DNA of 64,000 bases from Dictyophora rubrovolvata (lineage: Eukaryota > Basidiomycota > Agaricomycetes > Phallales > Phallaceae). Below are positions 11,559 to 23,886 of the stretch, one piece after another. Both the position numbers and the translations under genes were made by a program. The DNA is taken from assembly GCA_029959195.1 (NCBI GenBank), contig CP114119.1:868001-932000 (forward strand), given 5' to 3'. The stretch's first letter is position 1. Every line of letters begins with the position of its first letter. The notes under the pieces were generated by a model that was not told where the DNA came from, ran no database searches, and saw only the letters and a list, made by a program, of their open reading frames with translations.

Positions 11559-12467
11559 TTAAATACAAGTTGACGTACCAAGGGTCCCGTCGTATGTCAT
11601 CCATAAAAGTGCACTAATTATGGCCATCAATCTTAGATTGGAATTGGAAGAGGGCGGCCAATCTAAGCACTTAGCCACAGCGGCGGTGAAGACGGCGGAT
11701 GAAGACATGGTATGAAGGGCGAAGGTTTCTGGCAGGAGCCCCACACTGCCGAAGTCTAAAAGGACCGTCTTCCCTTCGTTGTCGACGCCAAAGTTACTCG
11801 GGTCCATGTCGGACTGGGTGAAGATTAGCTGTTCATGGCTGATCCTGACGGGTTCTACTGGCGGGGCTAAGCGCGAGCGTCTCTTCAGTGCCTAACCCAA
11901 ATAATGTGTTAGCGAATGCTCAAGAAAATATATGCAGGGACGCACCCCGCCCAAGTACCGTTGCAAGGCCTCTATGCTGGAGAAGGACAGAGGCGCTGTG
12001 TTGTCTTTGAAGAGCTTGTGGCGGGCGCGACCGTTCCCTAAAGGGCCAATTCCGACATGGCCGGGAGGAGCTGGAACCTTAGAAAGCCATTCGAGAGCTC
12101 CTGCCGCCTTTTCTGCTGCCGTTTCTATAACTGGAGAGAATGTGGGGTTGATAAATTCCATCACCGCGTACCCCATTCTTTCCCTTTGGAAGAAGTGTAA
12201 AATTTCTGGAACGCGTGGTGCACTCGGGTCAGACTTTGCATACTGGGAGATGTAGTTCTGCGTGACAACTTCAGACGACAGAGTCTCGCAGTCGTCGAAC
12301 TTTACGAAGTAGTTTCCTTCAATAACCACACACTGCCTGTATTCTTTATCCAGCCAGTGAACTCGCTTGTGTTCCGTGCAAGTGCTGACAATGTTGGCCT
12401 CAAAGGCAGCTAGTTCGCTGGGCGTCATTGCCGGGATGTGCGAGGTACAGGCTGGTACAGGAGTCAT
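11559..12467 (-). CDS. APH-like phosphotransferase (aminoglycoside phosphotransferase / kinase-like fold)
   Basis: Two exons, 12467..11946 and 11891..11559, giving 284 aa; the intron is GTGCGT...TTAG. The ATP-side lysine is probably in GNYFVKFDD. The hinge-like part is MGYAVMEFINP. The catalytic loop reads FTQSDMDPSNFGVDN, where the family usually has HGDxxxxN; Asp and Asn are kept but His-Gly is replaced by Gln-Ser. The metal site is VLLDFGSVG. Fungi carry many APH-like proteins of unknown substrate, and resistance to antibiotics should not be inferred. The reading frame extends six codons upstream through a GTG, but the first ATG is at 12467. A GTCACAT triplet repeat lies just upstream (12474..12494). 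No membrane segment or signal peptide. Confidence 0.75.
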
Positions 12468-12925
12468 AGGAGTGTCACATGTCACATGTCACATCGCTTC
12501 AGGTTCAAATAGACGCCTACCTCCGATCGATTCAAGGTTAAGAATTGAAGTGGAATGCTTGCCTTCCTTGTAAGTCATTAACCAACAATCCTTTACATTG
12601 CTTCAGTTTCATTTTCGTTTTTTTTGAAGAAAACTTTATGTAATCATACATACGGCACATGAGTTTTGGATGAATAAATTTTCCCGACTGGCTCCGGGAA
12701 AATCAGTTCACCAGGAGTACGACTGGTGATTTCCATATTGCTTCCATAACTAAGGCTTTTAGCTAATATTTAGAACAACAGAAATGCGGGTTTTCTGCTA
12801 TATATTGCAATGGCTCCCGCAATGCTCATCACCCTCGAAAATTTGACTGAAACCGACGGCAAGCTTGAAACTGATCGTGACCTCAAGTCCTCTTAAAGTG
12901 TTATTCCGCCCGCCCCCTTTCCACA

Positions 12926-12933
12926 TATAAAAA
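12926..12933 (+). promoter_or_regulatory. TATA box of the kinase gene
   Basis: TATAAAAA lies about 83 bp upstream of the kinase ATG at 13016, after a C-rich tract. This is a usual distance for fungal TATA promoters. Confidence 0.5.
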
Positions 12934-13015
12934 CCTCGCACCCAGCCTTCACGTCTAGAACATTCCCATAACTGTCGCCACTATCTAGTTGGCACTCCAT
13001 TGAACACAAACACAA

Positions 13016-14289
13016 ATGATGTCTGAGAGAATTTACGAGCAAAAACCCGTCATAGCTAACCGAGCCCATCGTTCTTCGCGTTACCCTTACGCTGGGTATA
13101 AAGCATCTGAAATGTCTATGTGCTTTATTCGCGGTCTCGGTAAGGGAGGCAATGGCACCGTTTATCTCGCCCAAGAGTGCCCCGTAAAAGTGACCCACTT
13201 GCCACCTAAGTTATATGCCGTAAAGGTCCTCGAGAAAGACATGCATCAAATCTCGAGAATTGAGAAAGAAATCAAGCACCACTATCAAGTGGCTTGTCAT
13301 CCTAATATTCTGCCGCTATACGCGGCATGCGAAACCAAGACTTCGGTCTTCGTATTTTTTGAATACATCAAAGACGGCGATTTTGCCCACTTTCTGCTGC
13401 AATACGGCTACGTCGTCTCCAGAGACGATGCGTTTATAAAGTTGCTGTTTTTACAACTACTCGACGGTGTGGCGCATATGCATAAATTGGGCGTATATCA
13501 CGGCGACCTCAAACCAGAGAATATACTTTGCAGGCGAGAAAATGGCCGTGTTCGCTTGCTATTAGCCGATTTTGGTATCAGCACGGATGAACAGCGTATT
13601 GACCATCAAAATGGCTATATGAGAGGAACAAGACATTATCTTTCACCAGGTAAGTCACTTCGACCTCTCTCTTTTTTCTTATTCACTTATCATCGTATTT
13701 CATCCCTTTAGAATGTTTTCTGCGTGGAGGATTTGTTCTGCCCTATGCGATCGATGTTTGGTCGTTGGGCATAATACTCTACGTAATATGCGTCAGAAAC
13801 ATCCCCTGGGACCACGCCAGTCCCCGTTCAGATCCTTGCTTTTATGCGTTCGTCGCAAACTCTAAACACTTCTGGACAAGTTTACCTCTTTCCCGCACCG
13901 CTAAAGCACTATTCAAAATTATCTGGCAACCAAATCCGGAACGCCGGATGAATATTCACGATTTCCGTTGTATGGTTCAAGATATGTCGGAATTTACTAT
14001 GCACTATCCAAAGTGCTCGGCAGAACTCATGATCCCTGTCAATATAAATTCGGGCTATTCTGCGAAAGACCGTTGTAAGCATCAAATGAAGGTGCTAATG
14101 CAACCGCCACCGGCGAGGATGCCCAAAATCTTTGCGCATCAACAGGCACAGCGAGTAGCACAGAAAGCGGCCAAGGAAACAACGGATCGCGGTACTCCGA
14201 CTTCTCTTCTTCAAATAAGTGTTCCTCGTTTGGCCGATGAAATCCATGAAGCTGGAACAGCACTTTTGCGCTTACTTGACAAGATTTAA
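13016..14289 (+). CDS. Protein kinase with HGD instead of HRD catalytic motif
   Basis: Two exons, 13016..13649 and 13712..14289, giving 403 aa. A Ser/Thr-type kinase domain is complete: glycine loop GLGKGGNGTVY (about residue 40), Lys70 in YAVKVL, a catalytic loop YHGDLKPENIL (residues 161-171), LADFGIS (Asp185), an activation segment ending RGTRHYLSPE, and DVWSLGIIL. The HRD arginine is glycine, so it is a non-RD kinase; the catalytic Asp and the Lys/Asn of DLKPEN remain, so activity is plausible. The C-terminal tail (about 110 residues, with QQAQRVAQKAAKE) has no recognised domain. The domain resembles fungal CAMK/Ran1-like kinases, an impression rather than a database result. A paralogue is at 48197..49452 and a decayed copy near 39.9 kb. 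ATG doublet at 13016/13019. Confidence 0.85.
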
Positions 14290-15819
14290 ATGCTACTTGG
14301 GTTTTTGCCAGCAGCAGTTTGAGCTCCGAGAATTGAACTACGTCAACCGCAGCGATTTTTGTTTTGATATAGATGGTCACTTTCGGATCTTTTTCGATTT
14401 TTATCTTATTCCTCATTTATGCATCGGACTATTGATACTTTACGGACTACTATGTATATTCTCAAGTTGTATCTTTATAATATTAATTCCGCTAATGGTT
14501 TCCTAAGCATTTATATCATATGATCTTCTGCTCTTGTCAGATCGATGGCGATTGTAATCAAATTAAATCGATGGTGTATAGCATCTAGGTACGGATAAGT
14601 ACGCAGGTTACAACAAAGAGTTCGATGGAGTGCCACAAGAAATTGATCTGCGTTAAACTTGATTTGGGAACAAAACTTTCAGACCGCAGACCGACAATTT
14701 AACAAAAACGGAGAACAACTTAAAAACTTCGGCTTCCAGCACCAATCAAATTTGCACGGACACGTAGTTATATGCCGTTACTTAATTACGAGAGGGTTTA
14801 ATATTTGTCCGGTTTCACTTGAATTGAAGTTATTATTAAATCATATACTGTGTTTATTAGTGATTGTGAATAGAAACGGCGCAGTAGAACAAGTTCTTTG
14901 TTGTGACTTCTCACAAGCAGAACCAGGCGTTTCAAGTATTACTTAAAAAACACCGGTCTTCTGAATGCCAGATATCATCATTTACTATAGTATGATCGTA
15001 CGCATTTCCTGAGCACGCGGGTACGAAGCCTCAGTGGTTACATTTCCTAATTGACCTTTCGGCCACTGGGCGTCGAATAACACGGGAACCATTAGCAATG
15101 CCTTCGGAAAGGTCGAATCCCGAAGGCTTTTAGTTTATAATAGGAATCCTTTATTTGAAATATCGCTGTCTTCTTCTAGACACATTCATTTCCTTTGGGT
15201 TTAGGCATAGTCGTGGACGACCGTACTTCTTTGCAATTGTTTTGTGAACGTTGGCAAGAACACCGACACCGGAACTTGTCAATCGATTATATTCATATGA
15301 ATGTGATTCGAAAGTGCCCACTTCCGGAGCGACTAGCTCTACCAGCCACAAAGTCTACTAAAAATACCGTGGCTACAATTTTATGATGGAAACATAATTT
15401 GTGACTTACTTCTAATCGGCCATTCGTGCGATCATCTTCTCACCTCCAGTTCCATTTGGCTGATAGCCTAAATAACTTCCATGATTTTGAAGAATAAGGC
15501 TAGTCGCCACAGCGTCAGCAATAACTGAAATGTTCTGCTAACTTCAGTGAAGTTCATCTCTGAGTCTGTTTTATATTGTTATCTAAAACCATTGCCGTGG
15601 TAGTGTTTCTGTAACCATTCTAAGATAATAGCCGTCGTTTTTACTTTAGGCTCCGGATCCAGTGGCAGCATATGGTCGTTTCGCGATTGTTTGCAGTGCC
15701 TATCAGATACTATCGTATCCATGCTAGTGAAAGTTTCGGGCTCTGATAGTTTGAGGTCATATTCAACAAAGAAGGACGCGTTACATACATATTATGATGA
15801 CACTGGCAAAGTAAAAAAA
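14290..15819. other. Intergenic, no supported gene
   Basis: Convergent space between the kinase and the DUF427 gene, AT-rich. A minus-strand frame at 15151..15351 looks faintly coding but matches no family I know. A stretch at 15025..15125 has A- and B-box-like words but does not fold into a tRNA. Confidence 0.4.
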
Positions 15820-16735
15820 TTAAAAATGAGTTTTCGGTCTTTCTTGCTTTACACCATCAACCCATACGTCCACTTTCTCGTCATAAAAAGCAACTAAGCC
15901 TCTTATTGGCACACATTCCAGCGTCGTATTCGGATACCACCATACAATATTTTCAACTAAACCAGATGGCGTTTTCACATCATAATAGCTAGCCTCGCCC
16001 TATGTTCTAGGTTGTAGCGTTCTCATTTAACGAGTAGACTAAATCAACAATACCTTATATGGGCACAGTGTCTTCAGAGCCGAGTCTTGAAACAGATCCA
16101 AGCGGCAGTCAGTTTTTGGAATATAAGTACGCGTAGGTAAGGTCGTTTCAAAAAGAAGATGAGGAGATTTCGTGTTGGCCACCTCCACACCGTTGATCTC
16201 GACTCTGACATGGCGTGAAGAACAAAGGACGTCTACACGCTGTGAAATAGAGAAACGATGGTAAGGAAACGTTGAACTGCTGCTCGGAAGAAAGATAACA
16301 ACCTTGTAAGGATCTTTAGGGTGAACGAAAATCTGCTCATCTTCTTCAAACCACATGTCCACTTTATCGAATTTAATCGTGAAGAGTCCAGCTAATGGTC
16401 CTTTATGATGAAGGGTTACGACCTGCTGAGGCTCCGCATTTTGTGTCCCCAACGTCAGGTCGAAAATCGTGACATCTTCGTCCCCCAATTGTGTCGGCTT
16501 CAAGAGATTTCGAGGAAGCTCGATTTCGGGAAAGTAGTAGAAAGGATAGCGTTCATGAAGCCAACTAATTTAACGAGTTCATCTCCTGTACTATAGACTA
16601 TCAAAGAATTGGACAAGTAACTCACACAAGCTTTGCGTTTTTTGAATACACCAGATAAGCCCCCCCGTGCAGTACTCTAATCCTTTTAGGACTATCTTCG
16701 ATATGAGGAATAGGGAAAAATGATTTAAAAGACAT
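15820..16735 (-). CDS. DUF427 (NTP_transf_9) domain protein
   Basis: Three exons, 16735..16626, 16564..16054 and 15999..15820, giving 266 aa. The N-terminal DUF427-like half runs RIRVLHGGAYLVYSKNAKLV then RYPFYYFPE. The second, better conserved copy runs HVRVEINGVEVANTKSPHLL, then TYIPKTDCRLDLF, CPYKGEASYYDV, VWWYPNTTLECVPIRG and FYDEKVDVWVDG. This double layout is usual for fungal DUF427 proteins. The small beta-rich domain occurs across bacteria and fungi; its biochemical role is not established. The start was set by extending the frame through exon 1, where MSFKSFFPIP leads directly into the domain. No signal peptide: probably cytosolic. The window shows no partner gene. Confidence 0.85.
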
Positions 16736-18630
16736 TGCTCGAGACAATATCTTGAAAGGTGACCGTGGTAGCCGTTGTGCTGCTGATCAAGCACGTCATT
16801 GTTGGATGACTAAAACAACATGCCTCTCACGAGTTCCCTTCCTAATTGAGATAGACAAGACAATATAGAAAATGGTACTGGGATAAACGGTATAGTGAGG
16901 CTGGAATGAATTTCGTCAATTCTGCACGGTTTCGTCCCTCAAAACAAGCGCAAAACTGTTCGCACATTCCAACACATTCACTAATACATCTTGGGTTACG
17001 TCATCAACGCAAAGTCATGACGTGATATGCGTGACGCGTGGTTGCTTGTTTATTTCCCACCCGTTACGAATTCCCAACTTTAGGCTTCAAACTGGCAGAA
17101 CTTTCAACTTAGTCTGACAATTACTGATAAGGTGATTCTCCTGGCAGTGCACATTTGTGTTTCTGTCACTAGAGATATCAAACAAAATCGGTACCGTGTC
17201 CCGGGAACATCTTGTTTCTCGCCTTTAACAGAGTCATGAAGATTTTACCCTATTGGGCTCAATTGAGAGATGATCTAAGACAATTAAGGAAAAGAATATC
17301 TCTCGCTACTAAATGGAGTCTAGGAACGATTTCTGTTTCCCGAATGCGCACGTACTACTACTTCAGTCTAAGCGAACGAAGCTGTAAATCTTCATAGTAA
17401 CAGCGTAACGAATGGTTGCCTTTTGCCAGCATGAAAGTGGAGCTCGGGGCGTCGTTCGGCAACAAATGGAAGCATGTCCTGGACAAATCTAGTTATTGTA
17501 ATTGAACTGGCTCCAAAATTATCTGTACGTAGCTCATCTCAAAATGGAGTTCATTTCAGTCACCGATCTAAACATAAAACAAGGGGTTTTCCTCTGGTTC
17601 TCAAACTCGAGTGATACAGTATATGAGCCAAGTCGGGGACTTGAGAGTTGACTAGCTTTTTCTGCTTCATTGTACTAACGAATGTGAAGCTGTAATCGGT
17701 AAAGCCCTGGTTTCTCTTGCTACTTTAGTTATGCGGACCTGTTACATGATCCTTAGCAATACGGAAGCCGCGAATCAGTCATTCAAATCACTCCTCTTTG
17801 GGAACTGCTGATTTTTTTCATGAGAATCTTTAGAGATCGTCGTGATGAAGCTTCGTGGGGAAGAAGTTATGAGATGGCGAAAAAAAAAGACATCAGGAGT
17901 AAATAACTTCCATCAATGGAATCCGGAGGATTTGAAGGCCCAGGTACTGTATGCACTCGTACGGCGCTTTCCCATAGGTATGTATCAGGACAATTTCTAT
18001 AATAATCTCACCTCTACTTATCGCGTACTCAGTTAATAAATAATCTGCACGATGTCAGGTATGACTGTTTATCCGTTGTTTTTGAGATCAGTTAGCCAAT
18101 CCAACTGAATTCGAACGCAAAAAGGAAAGGTCTGTAATAGATCGCTATCTATAGACAATTTTTCTGATCCTCTCGTTCATATTCCACATGTTCTGATCCA
18201 ACCTCGAACGCCGGGGGTTGACGTAGAGCTACTGCAGATGATAACCTCGAAAGCTACGTCACCATCATACCACGCAGCACCGCCAGTAATAATATTAGTT
18301 GTGTCGGCCAACTTGATCGACGTCACAACCAGACTTTATTAAAATTACATTGTCAAAACTCTAAAAATGGCTCAATTCCTTCTCCCCTTTTCTTGCCGGA
18401 GTGTGGTTTGCATTGCTTCGAAAGTCGGGAGGGATCGTTAACTGCCAAAACTTCCCGGGACGGGCTCATTAAGGATAACTTACAATTGTTGCGTTGCAAC
18501 TTGCAAGTGACTTCATCATCATCGATGAGCATGGACATTGGATATGAAATGTCAAATGATCCCAACCATTTGCAAGCCTAACTTATTGACAAAGAATGTA
18601 TGTTTCTTGATTTAGTTTAGAACAACGGCC

Positions 18631-18801
18631 ATGATCAGAGGAGAACCAGACGAAATTCTTGTGCACATTGAGTGCGCCGAACTTGCCAGCTCAACTTTTC
18701 TTGAATCGAAAAATGCGATCAAGTTATATATGCAACAAAATCGTCTTGCGTTCTTTCCAGGTTTCCTCAATGGCCCATACGGGAAACCCTGTGCCAAATA
18801 A
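18631..18801 (+). CDS. Small ORF, 56 aa, unrecognised
   Basis: An ATG-initiated frame reads with coding-like composition (GEPDEILVHIECAELASS, later FFPGFLNGPYGKPC). It has no recognised domain and could be one exon of a larger gene, a remnant, or chance. An acceptor-like TTTAG lies shortly upstream at 18611..18620. Confidence 0.2.
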   Translation: MIRGEPDEILVHIECAELASSTFLESKNAIKLYMQQNRLAFFPGFLNGPYGKPCAK

Positions 18802-21800
18802 GACTTCATGCAACAACGGCAATTCATTGGCTTTTCATTAGCAGACCTATGTGATTTTCCATTCAAACTCGGATCAATATCTCACGTGAACCGTGCTTAC
18901 ACACAGTAGCTGCAGAGAGAAAAGTGGAGCACCAACTAGTACTATGAATACAATTTTTTAATTAAAGAGAGGAAAGATCGAGGCTCGGAACGGATCTCGA
19001 TTTGAATGTAGTCAACTTAATCTGAAAAAAATGAGCACACCTTGCGTGTGTACAGTCGGAACTGATAGAGTTATCGTCGATGTTCATATGCAGCACTCAG
19101 TATTTACAATGCTGACAGCTTCCATTGCATGGAAGGGAAGTTAATGAAGAGAAGCAATCAAGTAACGTAAACCCCCTCATTTCAAGTTTAGCCGGTTATA
19201 TTTGGGTATGAACTTTAGGTTCGAGTTTCAAATTGAGGGCTAATAACTGAAGGTTTCTGTGGAGGGTCTTTATATGACGTGGCCACCGAGTGAGAGCATT
19301 ATTTCCAATAACGTTCCATCAGAAAGTACAAAACACAAAACGAAGGGAAAAAACTTACTAGTAAATCCATAAACAACAAGTTCAACTAGTACTGTCGTCG
19401 TAGTTGTTTCCGATCCGTTGGTGAAAACGTTTTTCCACTAACAATGTTCTTTGGAATAACGTTTATAAAAAGAAAAGCCAGTTATTTATTCCGATCTTTC
19501 GATCATTACCATTGAACATGTAATTTTTCTGAATTCTCTATCTGGCAGAAATCTCTCATGATGAGTAATACTAAGAGTGAACAAAGTCGTCTGTGCATTG
19601 AAGGTGCAGGGCAAAACATGGTACTCAAATTATTTGACTTGACTTTTAGGGGGATTTTCATATGGTCAGCAGACACATAGCCCAGCATTCAGCGATCCTC
19701 TCGGAAATGGAGGGGTGATTTTGGAAAACTTCTCTACTATGGCAATTCAAAGCACTCGGAGAACGCGTTGTCAAGAAGCTCACGAGTTTCGGACTCTCAG
19801 GACCTTAGCCTTTTAGATTCTCTCATTCTCTCGTGACCATGCTTTGAATTCAGATGCTCGCTTGCGACTTACGTTACATAGTGATAGGTGAACCCGGGTT
19901 ATCTGACACTTATAGGCGAAGAGTTTCCATAGGCACTATAGTATCTGTCATATCATGCATCAGTGTTATGGCAAGAAGCCATGGACGCACTGCTTTGGAC
20001 ATCACTTCTCCCTAAAAGTCAATGGTACTCCCCCCTAAATATCAAAGAAGAAAAGAACAACATACGACGACGAATAATATTTTGAAATCTTGATAAGTAC
20101 CTCGAATGGACAGTGGGCGGGTAATAAAAGGTTTTGATCGGTCGGACGACTGGAATTTGAGTTATGAAAGTTACCCCGGGAGGAATATTTTCAAATGATT
20201 CATAGGTGACGTACCCGCTGAAAGAAAAATATAATACCATTTCCATAGCCCATGAGCCTCATCAAAGTATAATTATCTTATTCATATTGCTAGGTGTGCC
20301 TGAGGAATGCTACCATTTATGGGTGATACTTGAACCTGCCCTGCATACCCAATAATGCAATAACACATCGTGAGCGTCCATCTTTTTAAGGGCTGAACCA
20401 GGTATTAGGAAACTTGGGGGCCCATGATGTTGTGTCCCAATTTGTATAACAAGCTCGCCTCGTGTTCGCCACCTCCTAATTCTATATCTAATCTAAATAT
20501 AGATAAAAAAACGGGTCCTTTCATAAACAAGGACCAAACCAAGTCCGGCCGTAAAATCCAACACGCGCTCGCATGTGCCTAAGGCCTAGGTCAAAGGTCA
20601 ATAACTGCATGGAGGGAGGAAGGGCGGTGTAAGGAAGCAACTGGAACTCAACCGGACGTACATACATACCGTAAACTGTTAACCCAAAGTAGACAAGTTG
20701 AATCTCACTTACTTCAAGCTCGCCCGACGCCACAGCACTGCCTTTCTGCCATGTCTTATCATGGGGGGGAACGTGCTCGTTCCAGATTCGATTCGTATGA
20801 TCTTAATTTTGTTCTCCAAGGCCAGTGTAGTCACTGGCAGGGTTTAGTGCGCGTTCAGCTGTGCAAAAGTTGGAATGCACGCGGAGAGTTTGCGCCGTCG
20901 TTCCAGTTAACAACTGCAAGTTTCATTAGATACATACATACGTGTGTGATTGATTTCGTGAGATGTTCTTTTTTTTTTTTGTGCCCAATGATATAATCTA
21001 TGACATACTGGTATGTGAACATGATGTCGTATTTGTCTTTGCTCTCGCACCTTGCCTCGAGGCGTTGACATGTTTATCCGTCTCAGTTTGACGGTGTCAA
21101 AATTCCCTCAGGCCCAGCCGGTCTCGCAAAATCATCGCCGGATCTAAAGGAACGCGCATGAACAAAATCATATGAATATCAAAGAACAACACGATGCGTC
21201 CTTGACACATACAGTACATATTTATACATACATTGATACATAATTGACCACGGATCTCTCACCGGATTTGCGTAGTCTCGGATTGGTCGCAAGTGATTCC
21301 TACTTTCAACAAAACACGCGTTGGTCAGACAACTCGAAATGCAGCGCACCTCATTCACTCCGGATTACAATCTCTTTTGAAGATCATTATTATATTATTA
21401 TAATCCCGATGATGGTTGGTGTGTTTGTGTGTGTGGTTGGCATCAGCGTTTTTTAATCAACTTGCAAAACCAATTATCTACACCAGCGAGTAGTAGGCGT
21501 CTATCATATCAATTATCAGAAATCAGATGGTCTGAAAGAGATGTTGAGATGAGATGAGATCTCTCTCCCCTTCCGCCCCTCCTCTGCACCCCATTCGGAG
21601 AGGCATGTTTTTCAATAGAGCTGCCTCGTTTCTTTCATTAGAAGAGAAACAATGCCCCTATCTGTAAATGAAGTAACCCGAGCCCTTACCTGATGGACCA
21701 TACATACAAAGTCCCTATAATTCCCATTCAGCCTCGGCGCGTTTCCCAGTGTTGCGACAATTGCAAATCACAAATTGAAAATGCTTATGCATACGGACTA

Positions 21801-23830
21801 GAGACTGCCAAAACAAATCAATAGGCGGCGAGAAAGAGTAAAAGGCTAATCAATGTGAATCAATAATGAGTTGAAGATGTGCTAGTGGTAGATCCTCTAA
21901 AACACGGGCTTACTAGACGTTTTAGTCAATTAAGTGGAGGGCACTTGGGCTACCACTTGATTTGACAACAAGTGTCTAACCAACGAGCTCATCATGACCA
22001 TACTCAGTGCGCGTTCTGCCGCTGTCACCGTCACACATTGACGTGTCCTCTAAACCCGATAAGTCCAAATACCAGTGTTATCTGTTAAGTTTAAGTCCTC
22101 CTTCTTTCAAACAGAAAGGCTGTGTTACAAGCCGTGGGCTCGAGGGTGTGTCGTATCCCATATTTGTTCATGAGTATGGTAGTAATGCAAGTCCGAAAGA
22201 CCCGCGTTATTTTGGCCATCAGTCCCATTTTCATTCAATCGGTGGCAACGATGGGGTCATCTTTGGACGAGGACAACAAAGGACCAAATAGATGAATGGG
22301 ATCTAGGATCGAAAGGGACCCCGGCGCGCTCCCCCGCCACCACGAGTCCGTCCCTCCGTCCGTTCACCCGTCCACGCATTTGCCCTTCCATGACTCACGA
22401 CCATGTTTTTAAATAGGGGGTTGTACAACGGGAACCTTGAGACCCTGTCCAACAAAAGGGAAGTATCATTATTGAGTCTCCTTTATTGTCCCCACGTTAC
22501 CCCGGCATAATATGAGAATTCAACGAACGTTTAATCTAATCAAAGAAAAAAAATCAAATAAGCCAGTACACTGAAGCTGTATCTCTATCTCTGTCCAACC
22601 ATCATCAAATTAATTTCATGGCAATTCTTGCTTGTTTTGAAAATGATAGTTACTTACTGACAGATACTAGTCATAATGATTATAATAAGCCAATTGCGCG
22701 ATCGCAGCATTTTCAAAACCGACTCCTAAACTTTCCATAGGAAGTTGAAGATAACAAATTACGCCGTTTCCGAAAGAGAGTTGGTCTACACCTTAGTGTT
22801 TATGTAAATGAATCAAAACACACCTAATAGATACGGCACTAGTAGTCCCTGTTATCGTCCTCAGTCTAATGCAATTACGAGGAAGCACCCGACCACTCCT
22901 TAGCGCTTAGTTCTTTATGTTTGGCTCAACGTTTGCCATTTCTTCTACCATTGAAATGAAATTTGAATGGAGACCTGGTTCAAATATGATTCCGCCAATA
23001 ACACGTTTGTCAAGATTGTTTGCCATGGCTGTGCATCCATCATTGAACTTATGTGTGATAAGTAACATGTTTGCGATAGAGTGGCTTTTGTTTTAAAATT
23101 TTATGAACTATCCCTGGTCTGAAGTTGGCTATGATTTGATATGAAAAGAAAACAGAATACAGAGCATACTCACCGCTCGTAAATTGTACCGGTGTGCCAC
23201 GTTTTTGCTATAAGTCGACTCCGACGTCCAACGCAATGTCGACGAGTAACAAAAACATAGCAAACCGGATAAACCAAACCGTTTTTCGTTCCCCCCATCA
23301 TGGACATGGACAGGAAGACCCACTTCATTTTTCGCTGATACCCTGCGTGACCGTGAACACGCGAATTCTGAACCGGCTTATGTAATGGTGGGGGAACATA
23401 GCTTTATGCAGTCTGCGAAGTAAACCGTTTGTCTTGGGAATGAATTCTCACCAAATGAACAGTAAGGGGGTTCTGTCCTGAACCAGCTTGAAAAGGCGTG
23501 ATTGATGGCAAAGATCCTGAATTTGTGGCTCAACTTCTGTTCATCAGGCAACAACAAACAAGAGCGCATCTGCCCAACGTCTACCCCAGTTGCGACCATC
23601 AAGTCTAGCCATCATTTCGAGTTCGAGCTTCTGAGAGAGCAGCATCCTATCCCATGAACGATCTCTCCGCTATCAAAACTCGTTGTTACCGTACTACATA
23701 AGTGCATAACATGGAATAATTGATGCGGCACTGCTTCAGTGCGAGAAACTCTCCAGCTTCACCGCCGGGCGTGACTGTCTGATGGCTTCGGACTGATGAT
23801 GTCACCGGCAGTATTTGAGCTGATAGCGCT

Positions 23831-23886
23831 CCGAGTCTGAGTCTGAGTCTGAGTCCGAGTTTGAATCCGAATCCGAATCCGAGTCG
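23831..23886. repeat. Degenerate hexanucleotide tandem repeat (CCGAGT/CTGAGT/CCGAAT)
   Basis: About nine head-to-tail 6-bp units. On the plus strand one frame reads alternating Ser-Glu; on the minus strand it reads Gly-Phe and Leu-Arg alternations. No gene could be built around it, so a repeat call is safer than a CDS. Confidence 0.6.

Noticed and set aside
15025-15125. tRNA- or SINE-like stretch with CTCAGTGGTTA and GGTCGAATCC words
   Set aside because: The B-box lacks one T, and no acceptor stem or anticodon arm can be paired. A partly similar word at about 10680 shares only about 20 bp.
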